37,500 nucleotides of DNA from Prorocentrum cordatum (taxonomy: Eukaryota; Sar; Dinophyceae; Prorocentrales; Prorocentraceae): positions 848,289 through 885,788 of the forward strand of contig CAUYUJ010015693.1 of the NCBI GenBank assembly GCA_963575745.1, written 5' to 3'. The position numbers and the translations under genes are program-made. Shown here piece by piece: positions 19,547 to 29,950 of the stretch (the stretch's first letter is position 1; the number at the start of each line of letters is the position of its first letter). The notes below the pieces were generated by a model, which saw only the letters and a list, made by a program, of their open reading frames with translations, was not told the origin of the DNA and ran no database searches.

Positions 19547-20249
19547 AAACCAGTGGGAGGTGCATGGGCGTTGACTTACCATGCATTGTGCGTCTTCCTT
19601 TCCTGAGTCGTTGTGTGAGGCCTCTTCGTATAAGTGATCGATGGAGCCTTATGGGGATTGATGCACATACTGCGCATTCTCCATTCTCGATTCATTTTCC
19701 TCGTCCTCTTCGATCAGTTTCGCGTTCTATGCTTGTTTCAATCAGCTCGTGGTGCGAACGGCACGTCCGCGAAAACAAAAAAAACGAGACCATACATAAC
19801 AACAAAACAAACAACTAAGCAAAGAACGTCGCGCGTATGTTCCGGATGGTGCTGGCGTTGTTGTTGTCATTGGGGGTGTTGTCGCCATCGTCTCCCATCG
19901 TCCTCACCGTTCCTTTCCCCTCGCCGCCGCCGCCGACGTGCGCCTTCGAAGAGTTGGCAGTAACGCACGAGGACGGACGCCCCCGATACAGGTGCAGTCC
20001 AAGGCCCGCGGGCGGTGCGTGCCCATCGACCCATCGCCCTTCATACCGGTGCCGCCCGAGGCCTGCTGCCGGCAAGAGGAGGAATGGCAGGGGAGCGACG
20101 GGGGAGAAGACGGAGGACAAAACGATGAGGGGTGCTCATACGAAAAGAGAAGGAGGAGGACAGAGGAGGAGCAGCTGCAGCAGGAGGAGCAGGTGGAGTA
20201 GGGAGCGGGATGTTCGATGCCTGTCGCTCCCTCATGCGTTCCTTTACCC
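19547..20249. other. No firm gene; GAGGA and TTG tracts
   Basis: 19770-19820 has CAAAACAA-type sequence and 19850-19885 has GTTGTT. 20080-20200 is GGA/GCA-rich. One frame from 19837 looks like a signal peptide (see rejected items). Confidence 0.4.
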
Positions 20250-20545
20250 TTCCAGCGCTTGCCGCCACACGCGTTTGACTCAAGCCGCATTTTGCCCCTC
20301 AAAGCAGGTGGCTCCATTGGCAACTGCACTGGAGAACGGAGCGCAGCCTGCGCTTCGTTCTAGCTGTAAAGAGAGCGGCGTGCGCGCGCCGCCATGTTGT
20401 CTGTCAACATCAACGGAGGTTCCGCCTTGAAGATCCTCGGTTGGGGATCGTTTAACCTAAACCTCGGAGGCGATGGAGAATATACATCATATGCGCCAGG
20501 TCATCTTGATCATCTGACCAAAAGCAAGTAAATCAGCCGAAAGAA
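20250..20545 (+). repeat. Duplicated segment, left copy
   Basis: Shares CGGAGCGCAGCCTGCGCT, GGAGGTTCCGCCT, GAAGATCCTC and TCTTGATCATCTGACCA with 21485-21945 in the same order and orientation. The two copies bracket about 940 bp holding an ORF (20717-21286), as long terminal repeats of a small retroelement might. Confidence 0.75.
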
Positions 20546-20716
20546 GAGGGTGATGCCCCCTGTGTTGACCCAGGCGACGGCTATCAACGCAGCCGCAACA
20601 CAACTGGCAGTTATGGCGTGATTTCAAATGAGAGTCCGACCGATCTTGGAAATTAGTTATCCAGAAGGCGGGGTCTGGAATGCATCGCAATATCTCGATT
20701 CTCGGAAAAGAAACGA

Positions 20717-21286
20717 ATGATTCAGGAAAGGATTCAGAGAGTGAGCGAGAGACCTCGCGATATTACGATCAGATGTCGCGGGCCTCGTCTGTTTCCCGAT
20801 CAGCACCAGGAGTTCCAAATAAGAAATGGATCGAGGCCAAAGCACACCAAGAGCAAGAAATTGATTATGCGATTGTTTCGGAAAAATAAATGGGAGGTTC
20901 CAGGAGCATACGGCATGGCGTATGGGACCGACCTCCCAGCGGAAAATCAGGCTTGGATGGACAATCTTAATCCGTACGTCACGGAAGAGATTCGGGACCA
21001 TGTGGGAGAGGGGACCATGGAGAAATCGTTGTTGGTGATGAAAATCTGGCGCCCATCCGCCACGGGAGAAGATGACGATGCGGAGATCAACAGGCAACCT
21101 TTGGCCAACGTTGCGACGACCCATCTGCCAACGATCAATTCGACGTCCGGAATGTTCGAATTCTTTCGAATGTGGAAGATTCCATGGGAACATGGGAACA
21201 GCGAGAAACCACCAAGATACTACTCCAGATGCCCCAGCGTGTGCGCTTCCCGATCTCACCGACCTAGGTCTGCCTTCCGTCTTTGA
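20717..21286 (+). CDS. Hypothetical ORF between duplicated segments
   Basis: 189 codons ending CTTTGACGG. Composition is mixed and AT-richer than the window: FRKNKWEVPGAYGMAYGTDL, ENQAWMDNLNPYVTEEIRDH, MEKSLLVMKIWRPSATGEDD. No domain recognised and no reverse-transcriptase, integrase or Gag zinc-knuckle motif. The minus strand (21307 to 20657) is also open for 216 codons, so the strand is not certain; the plus frame looks more protein-like to me. It may be the cargo or a remnant of a small retroelement. Confidence 0.3.
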   Translation: MIQERIQRVSERPRDITIRCRGPRLFPDQHQEFQIRNGSRPKHTKSKKLIMRLFRKNKWEVPGAYGMAYGTDLPAENQAWMDNLNPYVTEEIRDHVGEGTMEKSLLVMKIWRPSATGEDDDAEINRQPLANVATTHLPTINSTSGMFEFFRMWKIPWEHGNSEKPPRYYSRCPSVCASRSHRPRSAFRL

Positions 21287-21484
21287 CGGCACAAGTGGGT
21301 TTGACACTAGATGGAGTTCTCATCATTCAAGACGACCCAGGGATGACGTTGGCATTGGGGGGCCCAGGAGCATTGCCAAGGGGCATCGCCCAGCGCCATC
21401 GCAATCGCCAGAGTTCGACTGCAGCCCGCCAGCGAAAATGGCACCAGTCGGGGAAGACTTGCTCCAGCCTGCGTTAGTTTGCCC

Positions 21485-21945
21485 TGCAAGCGCGCTGCCA
21501 CACGCGCTGGGCTCAATTCATGTGTTGCCCCATCAATCAGCCACGCGCAGAGGGGGGTGGGGGGAGGGGGGAGGGCTTCTTAGAAGCACCCCTGCTTCTT
21601 AGAAGGCGCGGGCCTTATCTATAGATGTAAGGCCGGCGCCTTCTAAGAAGCAGCCTGCTTCTAAGAAGCCCTCCCCCCCCCCCACCCCCTTGTGCGCGCC
21701 GCCAAATCAAGGAAAAGTGGCTCCAGCTGCAAACGTAAATGGGGAACGGAGCGCAGCCTGCGCTGCGCTGCAGCTGAATGTATGGAGCGGCGCGCGCGCC
21801 CTGCCACGTCGTCGGTCGACGTCAAGGGAGGTTCCGCCTCGAAGATCCTCCTTCAGGGATCCTCTGAGCTAGGAGGGGATGGAAAACTACATCAGATGCG
21901 TCAGGATATCTTGATCATCTGACCAATAACAAGGACGCAGAAGGA
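21485..21945 (+). repeat. Duplicated segment, right copy, with insertion
   Basis: Right partner of 20250-20545. It carries element H (21537-21705) between GTTGCCCC-ATCAA and GGAAAAGTGGCTCC; the left copy lacks H at the equivalent place. Confidence 0.75.
21537..21705. mobile_element. MITE family H, near-perfect foldback
   Basis: Ends TCAGCCACGCGCAGAGGGG and CCCCTTGTGCGCGCCGCCAA are inverted. The arms contain AGGGCTTCTTAGAAGCA, GGCGC and GGGCCTTA mirrored by TAAGGCC, GGCGCC and TGCTTCTAAGAAGCCCT. Exact duplication ATCAA (21532-21536, 21706-21710). It is missing from the paralogous site near 20306. Confidence 0.9.
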
Positions 21946-21949
21946 GGTA

Positions 21950-23002
21950 AATAAAGAGCAGGAGAAGGGAAGAGGAGGAGGAGGAGGAGGAGGAGGAGGA
22001 GAAGGAGGAAGAAGAGGAGGAGGGAGAGAAGAAGAGGGAGGCCTTCAAGCCACCTGACAGGCTATCTTCTCGAAACCCTCCATGCTGATGATGCTGCCGA
22101 CTCCACGTCCTACTCTGCATTCCGTTCCTTCCACGAGCCACTGCCGCCTGCCGGGTCATTGATGACGTCTGGTGTCCAGAATGTGGCGCATGAAGGATCA
22201 AGTGTGCTAATGTGTGTACAGTCTCTCTTTGGTTGATGTGATTGAAGAGCCCCGTAAATGGCGGCGGAATTGGAGAGCGGGCGGTGAGAGGCAACAGGCA
22301 GGGAATGCGCAAGATTCCTCTCGCTTCGCGGGGTGCCCGTCCGGAGCACGTACAGTCCAGTCATCACGGGGCTGCTTGGAAACCTCACGGGGGCTTCGTG
22401 GGGGCCTCTTGTGGGATACTGGGGCCTCTTGGGGGGCCTCTTTGGGTCGTCTTGGAGCTTTTGGGGGGCGTGTTTGGCCGTCTGCGGCAGTTTTTGCGCT
22501 GGTTGTCCTCTTCGGAGCCTATATTAAGGTTTCTCGGAGTGCCCCTGGGAACCGCTTGGTCCGTGCTGGGGTCTTCTTGGGGCCATCTTTGGGTCCCCTT
22601 GGGCCGTTTGGGGGGTTCTGAGGGGACTTCTTGGGCTGCCATGGGGCATCTCGAAGGCTGTTTGAGCCTTGAGGGGCCTCCGATTGTCCAAGAAGGATTG
22701 ACTTATTCACGCTTCTCGTATCCTCACCAGCCCATTCAGAACGCTGCTCGTACATCTTGATGGGGAAAAGGGAGGAAGAGACACATACGGGAACCAAGCT
22801 GGGAGGATGAGGAGGACAAGGAGCAGGCCGAGGACTAGGACGAGGACGAGGTGGAGGAGCAGGAGGAGGAGGAGGACAACGAGGAGGAGACGGAGACGGC
22901 AAAGAATAAAGGGTGTTCCGTCGGTGTTGAAGGTGGTTGGTTTCTTGGGAGTGTCCTGAGGGGGTTCGAAAGAGCGCTGTCCGCCTCTACTGGCAGGCCA
23001 GG
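21950..23002. other. GGA tracts and GGCC/CTTGGG repeat, no gene
   Basis: 21965-22045 is a GGA/GAA tract. 22370-22690 is the GGCCTCTTGGGGGG-type repeat (minus-orientation words). 22760-22910 is GGA/CGAGGA-rich. The sequence between has no convincing frame. Confidence 0.6.
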
Positions 23003-23136
23003 CGCACCCCCCCCCCGGTTCGAAACGGCGGGGCGTGGGAGGGCAAGGCAGCTTCCCACTCCGAGCCAGGGGGGGGGCGGGAAGGGGCGGAGCCACCCCT
23101 CCCACCCCGGTTCGAACCCGGGGGGGGGGGGGTGGA
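23003..23136. repeat. Inverted repeat around GGTTCGAA words
   Basis: CCCCCCCCCGGTTCGAA (about 23008-23024) and GGTTCGAACCCGGGGGGG (about 23109-23126) are inverted, with GTGGGAGGG on both arms. Likely another foldback element; ends and target duplication are not clear. GGTTCGAAC resembles a tRNA B box, but no tRNA fold is present. Confidence 0.5.
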
Positions 23137-23924
23137 GAGTGCATGTGGGACCAATCCCAACCGATTGGTACCGATTGCAACCAAGTGGGCCAGTTCCCAG
23201 CCGGCCGAAAACCAAGAGGTGCCAATGACAACCAGCCCTCTTGAGCCGAAAGTGGGGTCATTCGATGTGCAGAGGTCCGTGAAGGCATGCAGAAGTCAAA
23301 CGCACGTCTTAAGAGTATGAATTCATTCTGGGTGCCCCAGTTGGAATGTGTATTCGCATCCTGGCTGAAATTTTGGAGTTTTTGGTTTGACATTGAGCAG
23401 TGATCGCGAATAGTATTGGAGCTTTATGGCTAGCACAGGAGAACTGGATAGGTGTCGCACGACAGTTGCGTGAAGCTTCGCGTCACTTGGCTATCATGTG
23501 AGCGTTGTGGGGTTTCCACCTGCGAGCAGTGCAATGCTCGAACACGAAGGGTGGACATGCATCAGAAACGGAGACAACTCCCAGTGAGAAGCTCATCGTA
23601 ATCGTATGAAAACTGCAGTCGGCAAGTGGGACCAGAAAGCAGGCTCCATGTGCGCAAGTCGCACACATGAGCTGCCACATGGCATATGACACCTCGACGA
23701 TTTCCGTAGTATGGAGTGGGGTCGGTGCAAATTGTACACGGCATTCCCGTATTCATCGGGGGACGGCCCAGCGGACCTGGGGCCGTGACCACGACCGCAA
23801 ATGCGTGTGCCGGGAACCAGGCCCGTTTCGGGGGGGGGGGGGGGGGGGGGCGGAAGGAAGGGAGGGAGGGGGGGAGGGGGGGGGGAGGGCAAACATCATT
23901 TTTGAGAGCCACTGGACAGCCGTC
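23137..23924. other. No gene recognised; G-run at 23828-23885
   Basis: Balanced composition from 23200 to 23800 with many stops in all frames. A G-rich tract closes it. Confidence 0.4.
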
Positions 23925-24460
23925 ACGGCGGCCCAAGACGGCCCCGAGTCACCCCCACGACGCCTTCCAAAAGTCTTCGATGGCCCAAGATGCGTCGCAA
24001 AAGGCTCAAGAGGTGTCCACGACGCTTCCAGACCGCTCCAGGAGGACCCTCCAGATGGCCCCGAGAAGCAACAAATCGCCCCATTCCCTCGGAATATTTA
24101 CATTTTTAACATATCCGCTTTTCTGGTTTCAACACGGTCCAAGACGACTCCAGAGGTTTCCAAAGTCGCCCCGAGGACTGCCCAAGAGGCCCGCAAGAAG
24201 GCCCCTAGAGGGCCCAAGGGGGCCCCCAGAGGGCGCCAAGATGGGCCCAAGAAGGGGAACCCGAGCTACAATTTCGAGCCCTCCACCCAAAGATGGCCCC
24301 CGAGGCCCCCAACAGGCCCCTGACAAGCCCCAAGAGGCCCTCGGGAGGTCCCGGTGAGGCCCAAAAGAGTGCCCAAAGTAGAACCCCGAGAGGCCCCGAA
24401 GCCCCCAGGAAGCCCCCGGGAGACCCGCAAGCGGCCCCCGACCGGGCGCCGAGACATTTC
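23925..24460. repeat. GGCCCCAAGAGG-type array with shared anchor
   Basis: Degenerate GCCCAAGANGG words every 10-13 bp, with CCCCATTCCCTCGGAATATT at 24079 matching the anchor of the array at 1-1244. Pro/Arg frames are artefacts. Confidence 0.65.
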
Positions 24461-24472
24461 AGAGAGACCCCA

Positions 24473-24510
24473 AGATGCGTTTATGATGCCTCATCATCAT
24501 AAACGCATCT
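24473..24510. repeat. Perfect 16-bp stem hairpin
   Basis: AGATGCGTTTATGATG, loop CCTCAT, then its exact complement. A third arm, ATGCGTTTATGATGCCTC, recurs at 24735-24752 in the forward sense. The hairpin's right arm and the third arm could be terminal inverted repeats of a 260-bp element, with TGATGCCTC repeated directly at both outer edges. The interior (24511-24734) has no ORF of note. Confidence 0.8.
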
Positions 24511-24752
24511 CATGCGGCGGGAAATGAGCCACACTTTGCTGCATGAGCGCTCTCATAGTGTAGTGGGGGCATCGCTCACTCACCGAGTCCGTGGGACATG
24601 TTTGTGCTCCTGCTGTCCACAAGGGGGCAGGATGTGTCCGCTGGAGGAGGTGCGAAGAGACTTCGGAGTGAGGCTTCGCGTGTGCCCTTTCCTTCCCTTT
24701 CCCCTCCTCTCCAAAATTACGCTGGGAGGGAAAAATGCGTTTATGATGCCTC

Positions 24753-25079
24753 TGGCCCACAACCTGGGCAGATTCCCCTGCTTGACTCCAGACCGTTTTC
24801 AAGGCGGCTCCAGAGGGCCCCGAATCGCTTCCAAGACGGTTTGGAAGAGTCTCCGAAGGCCCCGAGAGGCAAGCATGCACGTGCGTAATAATGTATGAGT
24901 GTAGCGTTCTAAGAGGGTTGCACGAGGGCCCCGTAGAGGGCCCTGGAATGCCGAAATATCGCTTGGTGACTCCCATTCGGGCCGCCCAAATGCCGTGCTT
25001 GCTACATTGCGGTGATCATCTGGCTCTGGAAGGAGCCGCGTTTACCCCGCAAGTTCTGGCAATGCCAATGCCGCCGCGC
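24753..25079. other. GGCC-type repeat remnant, no gene
   Basis: 24780-24960 has CCGTTTTCAAGGCGGCTCCAG-like and GAGGGCCCCGTAGAGGGCCC words. No credible frame. Confidence 0.4.
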
Positions 25080-25218
25080 GAAGACGACCCTTGCGAGGCA
25101 TGTGCCGAAAGAGGCAGGGGGACGCCACGCGAAGCTGCCCGCTGGAGCCACAGGCGGAGTTCTTTCTGGGGCATGGCTCGCGCGACGAGTGTGCCAACAT
25201 GAGCGCGGGGGCGCTGTA

Positions 25219-25395
25219 CAGTCGGGGCGCTGCAGAAGGAACCCTTACCGTTGGGGAGGGGCTCGGTGTTCCTTGATTGTGCTACAGTTTGCCTTGGGTT
25301 TCCCTTAAGGTTTTCCATGGGAAATCGAAGGTTAGCTTATGGGAAGGAGGGGTCTCGTTCCTTATTTGGGGTTCCTTAGGTCAACGCCCCGACTG
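25219..25395 (+). mobile_element. Tc1/mariner-like MITE, copy 3
   Basis: CAGTCGGGGCGCTGCAG ... AACGCCCCGACTG; TA on the left, CA on the right (probably a mutated TA). Closest by eye to copy 1 (GGTGTTCCTTGATTGT). Confidence 0.85.
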
Positions 25396-25564
25396 CACAA
25401 GCCTTGTCTCTGAGCCTGTGGATGGTGCTCCCCGAGGGCACGATGCGCGTGGCGGGTCGTGCCGCACAATGGGCGAGGGGGGCGCAGTGCGAACCCCCTT
25501 CTCGCTGGGGCCGTGTGTGGAGAGCCCTGTGGGCCACGATCCATGCGAGAGGCGTGCCGAAGTA

Positions 25565-25741
25565 CAGTCGGGGCCCTGAAGAAGGACCCCTTTTCGCTGG
25601 GGAGGGGCTCCGCGTTCCTGACGTGTGTTCACAGCCTGCCTCAGGCTTCCCTTATGTCTTCGACAGGAAATCGAAGGTGAGCTTATGGAAAACAGGGGCC
25701 TCGTTCCTTATTTGGGGGTCCTTAGGTCAACGCCCCGACGG
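25565..25741 (+). mobile_element. Tc1/mariner-like MITE, copy 4
   Basis: CAGTCGGGGCCCTGAAG ... AACGCCCCGACGG between TA (25563-25564) and TA (25742-25743). Closest by eye to copy 2 (GGAAAATAGGGGCCTCG vs GGAAAACAGGGGCCTCG). Confidence 0.85.
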
Positions 25742-25835
25742 TAGGCGGGGGAGCGGGATGCGGACATTGCCTTTGGGGCCGTGCGGGGATCTCCCTGCGG
25801 GCCACGATCTGTGCGAGAGGTGTGCCGAAGTGAGC

Positions 25836-27063
25836 GGGGCGACGCTATGGAGCCTCCCGGGGCCCTTCGGGGGCCTCCGGGGTCGCCTCGGGCGTCGCTG
25901 GCCCGTCAGGCGCATCCGGAAACCGTCGCGGGAACTTCGGGGACGTCATGGGGATATCTCGGTCGTTGTAGCAGACCTCGGTGTTTTGGGGGGAGGGCGG
26001 GATCGAAAACAACGCTTGATTCCGTAGGTATGTTGGTCATGCTATTCGTGTCACTCTATCCTCTTCGCCCCCCTCGACCTCCCCGCCTCAGCCTTCACTT
26101 AAGTCGGCGTCATCACCCGCCTGTCTCCCTATTGCCCAACGTGTTTGCTCCTCTTGCTCCTCGTCATCGTTTGTGTTCCTCTTCGTTATTATCATCTTGT
26201 TTGTCATTCTCTTGCTCGCTCTTGCCGACACCGTAATTTGCGTGAGGCCGTCTTGGGCTTTTGAATGAAGCCGTCTTGAAGGCCTTCCGGGTCTTCCCAG
26301 GTCCTGGGACGGGTCCGAAAGACCTCGCAGGCCCAACATGCTCCCAAAGTGCCCCGCACCCTCAGATGCCGAAGACGAGTAAGTACATGGATCGGCGCTC
26401 TTGATCGGAATGTCGCGGGGTGATTGGGAGACGGGGTGCGCGGCAAAGCCCCAGAGGGGGGAGCCCGCGCCGCCCGGGCCGACAGCGTCGGTGACCGCGT
26501 CCCGCGTTCCGTTCTCTTTTCGTGGTGGGCGAGGAGGAGGAGGAGGAGGAGGAGGAGGAGGAGGAGGAGGAGGAGGAGGAGTATCCCCAATCATTTCCAG
26601 ACGGTCCCGAGGCCCGACGGCCCTGGGGCCCTGGAAGGGCCCACGGATATCGAAACTCATCGACGAGCTCGCGACCCAGCCGCCACGCGTCCGCGACCCA
26701 GCCGCGGCCCAGCCCCGATCCGCCCCGCGACCTGCTCGCGATCCGCCTACGACCAAACTGCGACCGGCCCCGCGACCAACCCACGCAGCAGGGGGGTACG
26801 AGGAAGGGTGGACAAGGAGATGGATACCCTGGGTAATGACAAACGCTCCTGGAGGCAAAGTCGCCACAGCTCCGCAAAGGGTGCAATCCTGAAAGCCTGT
26901 GTCAGGCTGATCGGAGACTGCGGTCTGATGGACTCGGACTCCACCCGCCTTGTTTCACTGCGTGCCTCCGAGTTTCTTATCCAGGCAATTCGCCCCAGAA
27001 TCATGTCTGGATGGGCATGTAGGGATACGCGCGCCGTCCGCATCATCCGGTGCTGAAGACCAC
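25836..27063. other. Mostly unassigned; GGA tract; possible last exon
   Basis: 25840-25960 is GGCCTTCGGGG-type repeat. 26530-26580 is a GGA microsatellite and 26660-26790 has CGCGACC words. 26880-27056 (+) reads LKACVRLIGDCGLMDSDS then SEFLIQAIRPRIMSGWACRD to a TGA, which looks protein-like and could be a terminal exon. No family recognised. Confidence 0.25.
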
Positions 27064-27068
27064 AAAAC

Positions 27069-27231
27069 TCAGGAGGGGAAAAAACACACAGACACAATTA
27101 ATCGTCGATTCCCTTGAAAATATGAGAAAATATGGGAAGTGGGGGGGAAGACAAAAGCACTGAAAATATGGGAAAATATGGGGGATCTTTTTATTTGTGT
27201 GTATTTATTTGTGTGTCCTGGGGCTTCTTCA
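27069..27231 (+). mobile_element. MITE family G, copy 2
   Basis: Starts TCAGGAGGGGAAAAAACACA and ends TGTGTCCTGGGGCTTCTTCA. Internal GAAAATATGGGAAAATATGG. Exact duplication AAAAC (27064-27068, 27232-27236). Confidence 0.85.
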
Positions 27232-27255
27232 AAAACGTGATAACGATAACAAGAA

Positions 27256-29030
27256 GCAGTGCACTGAAGTTCGGGGTTCGGAACCGTGGGGGGGCCCGCC
27301 GCCGCCGCCGACGGCGGTCTCTGCCTCCTGTTGCCCCGCAGGCAGCCGAGGCCGATACCCGCCCGCTTTTGGGCGAGAACGGCTCGTCCTCGCCAAATGC
27401 CCGCGAGAACGAGCCCAGAACGAGGCGAGAAGAGGCCGCTCTCGCGCACAATTTTGGCGAAGGCGGGCTCGTCGTCGCCAAAGGCAAGCGAGAGCCAGGC
27501 GAGAACAGCGGGCTCGTTCTGTCCACAGGGGGCACAAAATGTGGCGCAAGAGAGGGTCTCCACAGGGGGCGCGGCGACGACGCCGCCGCCGCCGCCAACA
27601 ACGACGCCGACGACGACGACACCGACGACGACGACGACGACGACGATGACGGCGACGACAAAGGCCAGCCAGCACCATCCACAGCACCATGCGAAGCCCA
27701 TCCTCATCGTTCTTGGACCCCTAAGCGCCCGAAAAATTGCCAATTGGATTCAAGATCGCCCCATCTCCAGCGCCCTTGGGCCGTGTTATTTTGCGACTTG
27801 GTTGCGAAGTTGCGTCGCGACTGGAGACAGCTGTCGCCGTAAGCGGGGCCGTGGGCTCCGAACCCCGGAGTTCCGGGCGTCCCGCTGAAACTCGAAGATT
27901 GGCGTTCGGAGCCCCACGGCCCCGGCACAAAAGACAACAGCTGTCGTCGCTGTCGGCGGCGAAGGTGGGGCCCGGGGGGCTCCGAACCCCGAAGTTCAGG
28001 GTTTCGGTCTGTGGCCGTTTGGGCCACAGGGGATCTTCACACGGCGCCGCCCTTCCTCCTCGGCACGATCTGTGAGCTTCCCGTGAGAGGCGATTTTAGA
28101 TGCACGCCCTGGGACTGGAGGCATACAGCCAGCGAGACATGCTTTGCGTTGGGGGAAAAAAAAAGTTCAGGGATTCGGTGTGGAGCCCTGGGCTTCGGGG
28201 TTCGGAAGCCCCGGGCCCCGCCGCAGCAGGAAGCAGCGGCCGCCGGGCGGCGAGGGCCAGGCCTGCCGCGGGTGCCAAGCCCCGAAAGCCTGAAGGGGCC
28301 CCAGGACACACAAATAAATACACACAAATAAAAAGATCCCCCTATTTTCCATATTTTCTTATATTTTCCAATATTTTCTGGGGAATCGACGATTACTTGT
28401 GTCTGTGTGTTTATTCCCCTCCTGAAGTCCAGGGCCGCACACGGAAGCCCCGAACTTCCCGGGGCGCTCGGAGCCCGGAGGCCCCGCCGCAGAAGCAGGC
28501 AGCGGGCGTCGGCGGCGAGGGCCGGGCACACTGGGGGTCCGAACCCCGAAGTTCAGGGTTTCAGCGTGTACCCTGACTCTCGGGGTTCGGAGCCCTGGGG
28601 CCCCCGGGGCCACTGAACTTGAAATTCGGGGTTGGCAAACTGCCAGCCCCGAAGCTTGAGAGCTCTCGCCCTCCTACTGAAGCTGTCGCGGAAGATTCCC
28701 GCACTTCGAGGTGGGCAAGCTGCCCACCCGGAAGTTCAGGGCCTCGGCATGCAGCCCTGAACTTCGGGGGTGGCAGCTTGTTTACTCCGAAGTTCAAGTT
28801 TTTGTTGGCTCTGGGGGGCCCAGGGCCCAGAACCCCGAAGTTCAGGGCCCGAAGTTCAGGGTGTCGGTTTCACGCTGAAGCCCTGAACTTCGGGGTTCGG
28901 AACCCCCTGGCCCCGCCTTCGCCGCCGACGACCGTCATCTTCTTTTGCGGCATGCCCCAGGGTTTCGAACCCCACTCATCAGGGCTTCAGCGTAACACCC
29001 TGAACTTCGGGGTTCGGAACCCCATGGCCC
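27256..29030. repeat. Hairpin array of AAGTTCAGGG / CCCTGAACTT words
   Basis: About ten copies, whole or half, of CCGAACCCCGAAGTTCAGGG facing CCCTGAACTTCGGGGTTCGG, with a 10-15 nt loop often reading TTTCAGCGTG. Clear pairs lie near 28166-28215, 28534-28600, 28728-28770, 28830-28905 and 28972-29025; half copies near 27264, 27858 and 27980. Element G copy 3 interrupts the array, and a GACGAC tract (27580-27660) lies in it. Spacing is irregular and no spacer rule is seen, so it is not a CRISPR array. Confidence 0.8.
28291..28425 (-). mobile_element. MITE family G, copy 3, reverse orientation
   Basis: On the + strand it starts TGAAGGGGCCCCAGGACACA and ends TTATTCCCCTCCTGA. This shows the family inserts in both orientations. 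Flanks AAGCC and AGTCC match at three of five bases. Confidence 0.75.
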
Positions 29031-29078
29031 CAGCGAGGAATTCCCGGCGCTCCGTCCCCCCCTCCAGTTTCCGACGTC

Positions 29079-29231
<153 letters not shown>

Positions 29232-29945
29232 CAGGCGCCCCTCCCCATCTTCGTCGACTCGCTTTGCCGCCGTTGCCGCGCAGTTACCGCCGCGTAGTCC
29301 CAGGCGTTTTTGGACCCCTCCTGGGGCCTCGTGGCACGTCCTGGGGCCCTCTGAGCCTGCTTGGACGCGCTCCTTGCGTCAGGGGCCCGCCGAGGCCGTG
29401 TTTTTCTTGGGGGCCTCCTCGCAAAAAAACGGCCCGTCGAGGCCGGCTTGGCGAGAACGGCACGTTCTCGCCAAACGGGGGCCGCCGTTGCCGCGCAGGT
29501 ACCGCCGCGTGCGCGCGGCGCGCACGCGGCGCGGCTAACCCCTGTTCTTCTCCCTCCCCCTTCTCGGGCCGGGCGAAAGAGGGGGGATTGGGAAAGGGGG
29601 GGTTACGAAATTTGCTGCATGCAGCTGGTTTCGGCTTCACCGAGGGGCCCATTCCTCGATACATAGCCGCCTCCGGCGCCGAGAGGCGCCGGGAAAATCA
29701 GCTACGTGAGCTGATTCTCAAACCCCCCCTTTGCTATCCCCCCCTTTCGCCCGATCCGACCTTCTCCGCCGACCCCCCTTCGTTCGGGGTCTTGAACGCG
29801 CGGGTTCGCGACACTCTGTGGAGCCCACCCTGGGCGCTCCGAGATGCCGCCCTATAGATCCCTGGAGGCCCGAAAAGTGGACGCCAGGTCGCCCTGTCTC
29901 GATCGATCTGGGGCCCTCTCGGAGCCTATCCTGGGCGCTTAGGCC
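29232..29945. other. No gene recognised; hairpin and short direct repeat
   Basis: GCCGCCGTTGCCGCGCAG followed by NTACCGCCGCGT occurs at about 29268 and 29482. TTGGCGAGAACG-GCA-CGTTCTCGCCAA at 29448-29474 is a perfect 12-bp stem; related GCGAGAACG words occur in 27370-27510. 29290-29400 is GGCC/CTTGG-type repeat. Confidence 0.5.
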
Positions 29946-29950
29946 CTCTT

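Larger units (their letters stand above)
25080..25835 (+). repeat. Diverged 91-bp repeat array interrupted by MITEs
   Basis: The words TGCGAGGCATGTGCCGAA, CGACGAGTGTGCCAACATG, TGCGAGAGGCGTGCCGAAG and TGCGAGAGGTGTGCCGAAG recur with preceding GGAGNTCCCTGYGGGCCACGA. They are recognisably the unit of the 91-bp array at 35101-35595. Two TA-flanked MITEs (25219, 25565) are inserted in it, the second inside a unit right after GTGCCGAAG. Confidence 0.6.

Noticed and set aside
19837-20430. ORF starting MFRMVLALLLSLGVLSP, like a signal peptide
   Set aside because: The hydrophobic start is encoded by a GTTGTTGTCATTGG simple-sequence patch, and the rest is Pro/Arg-rich with competing frames.
22960-23130. 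tRNA gene from GGTTCGAAC words
   Set aside because: The words are arms of an inverted repeat with G and C runs; no tRNA arms around them.
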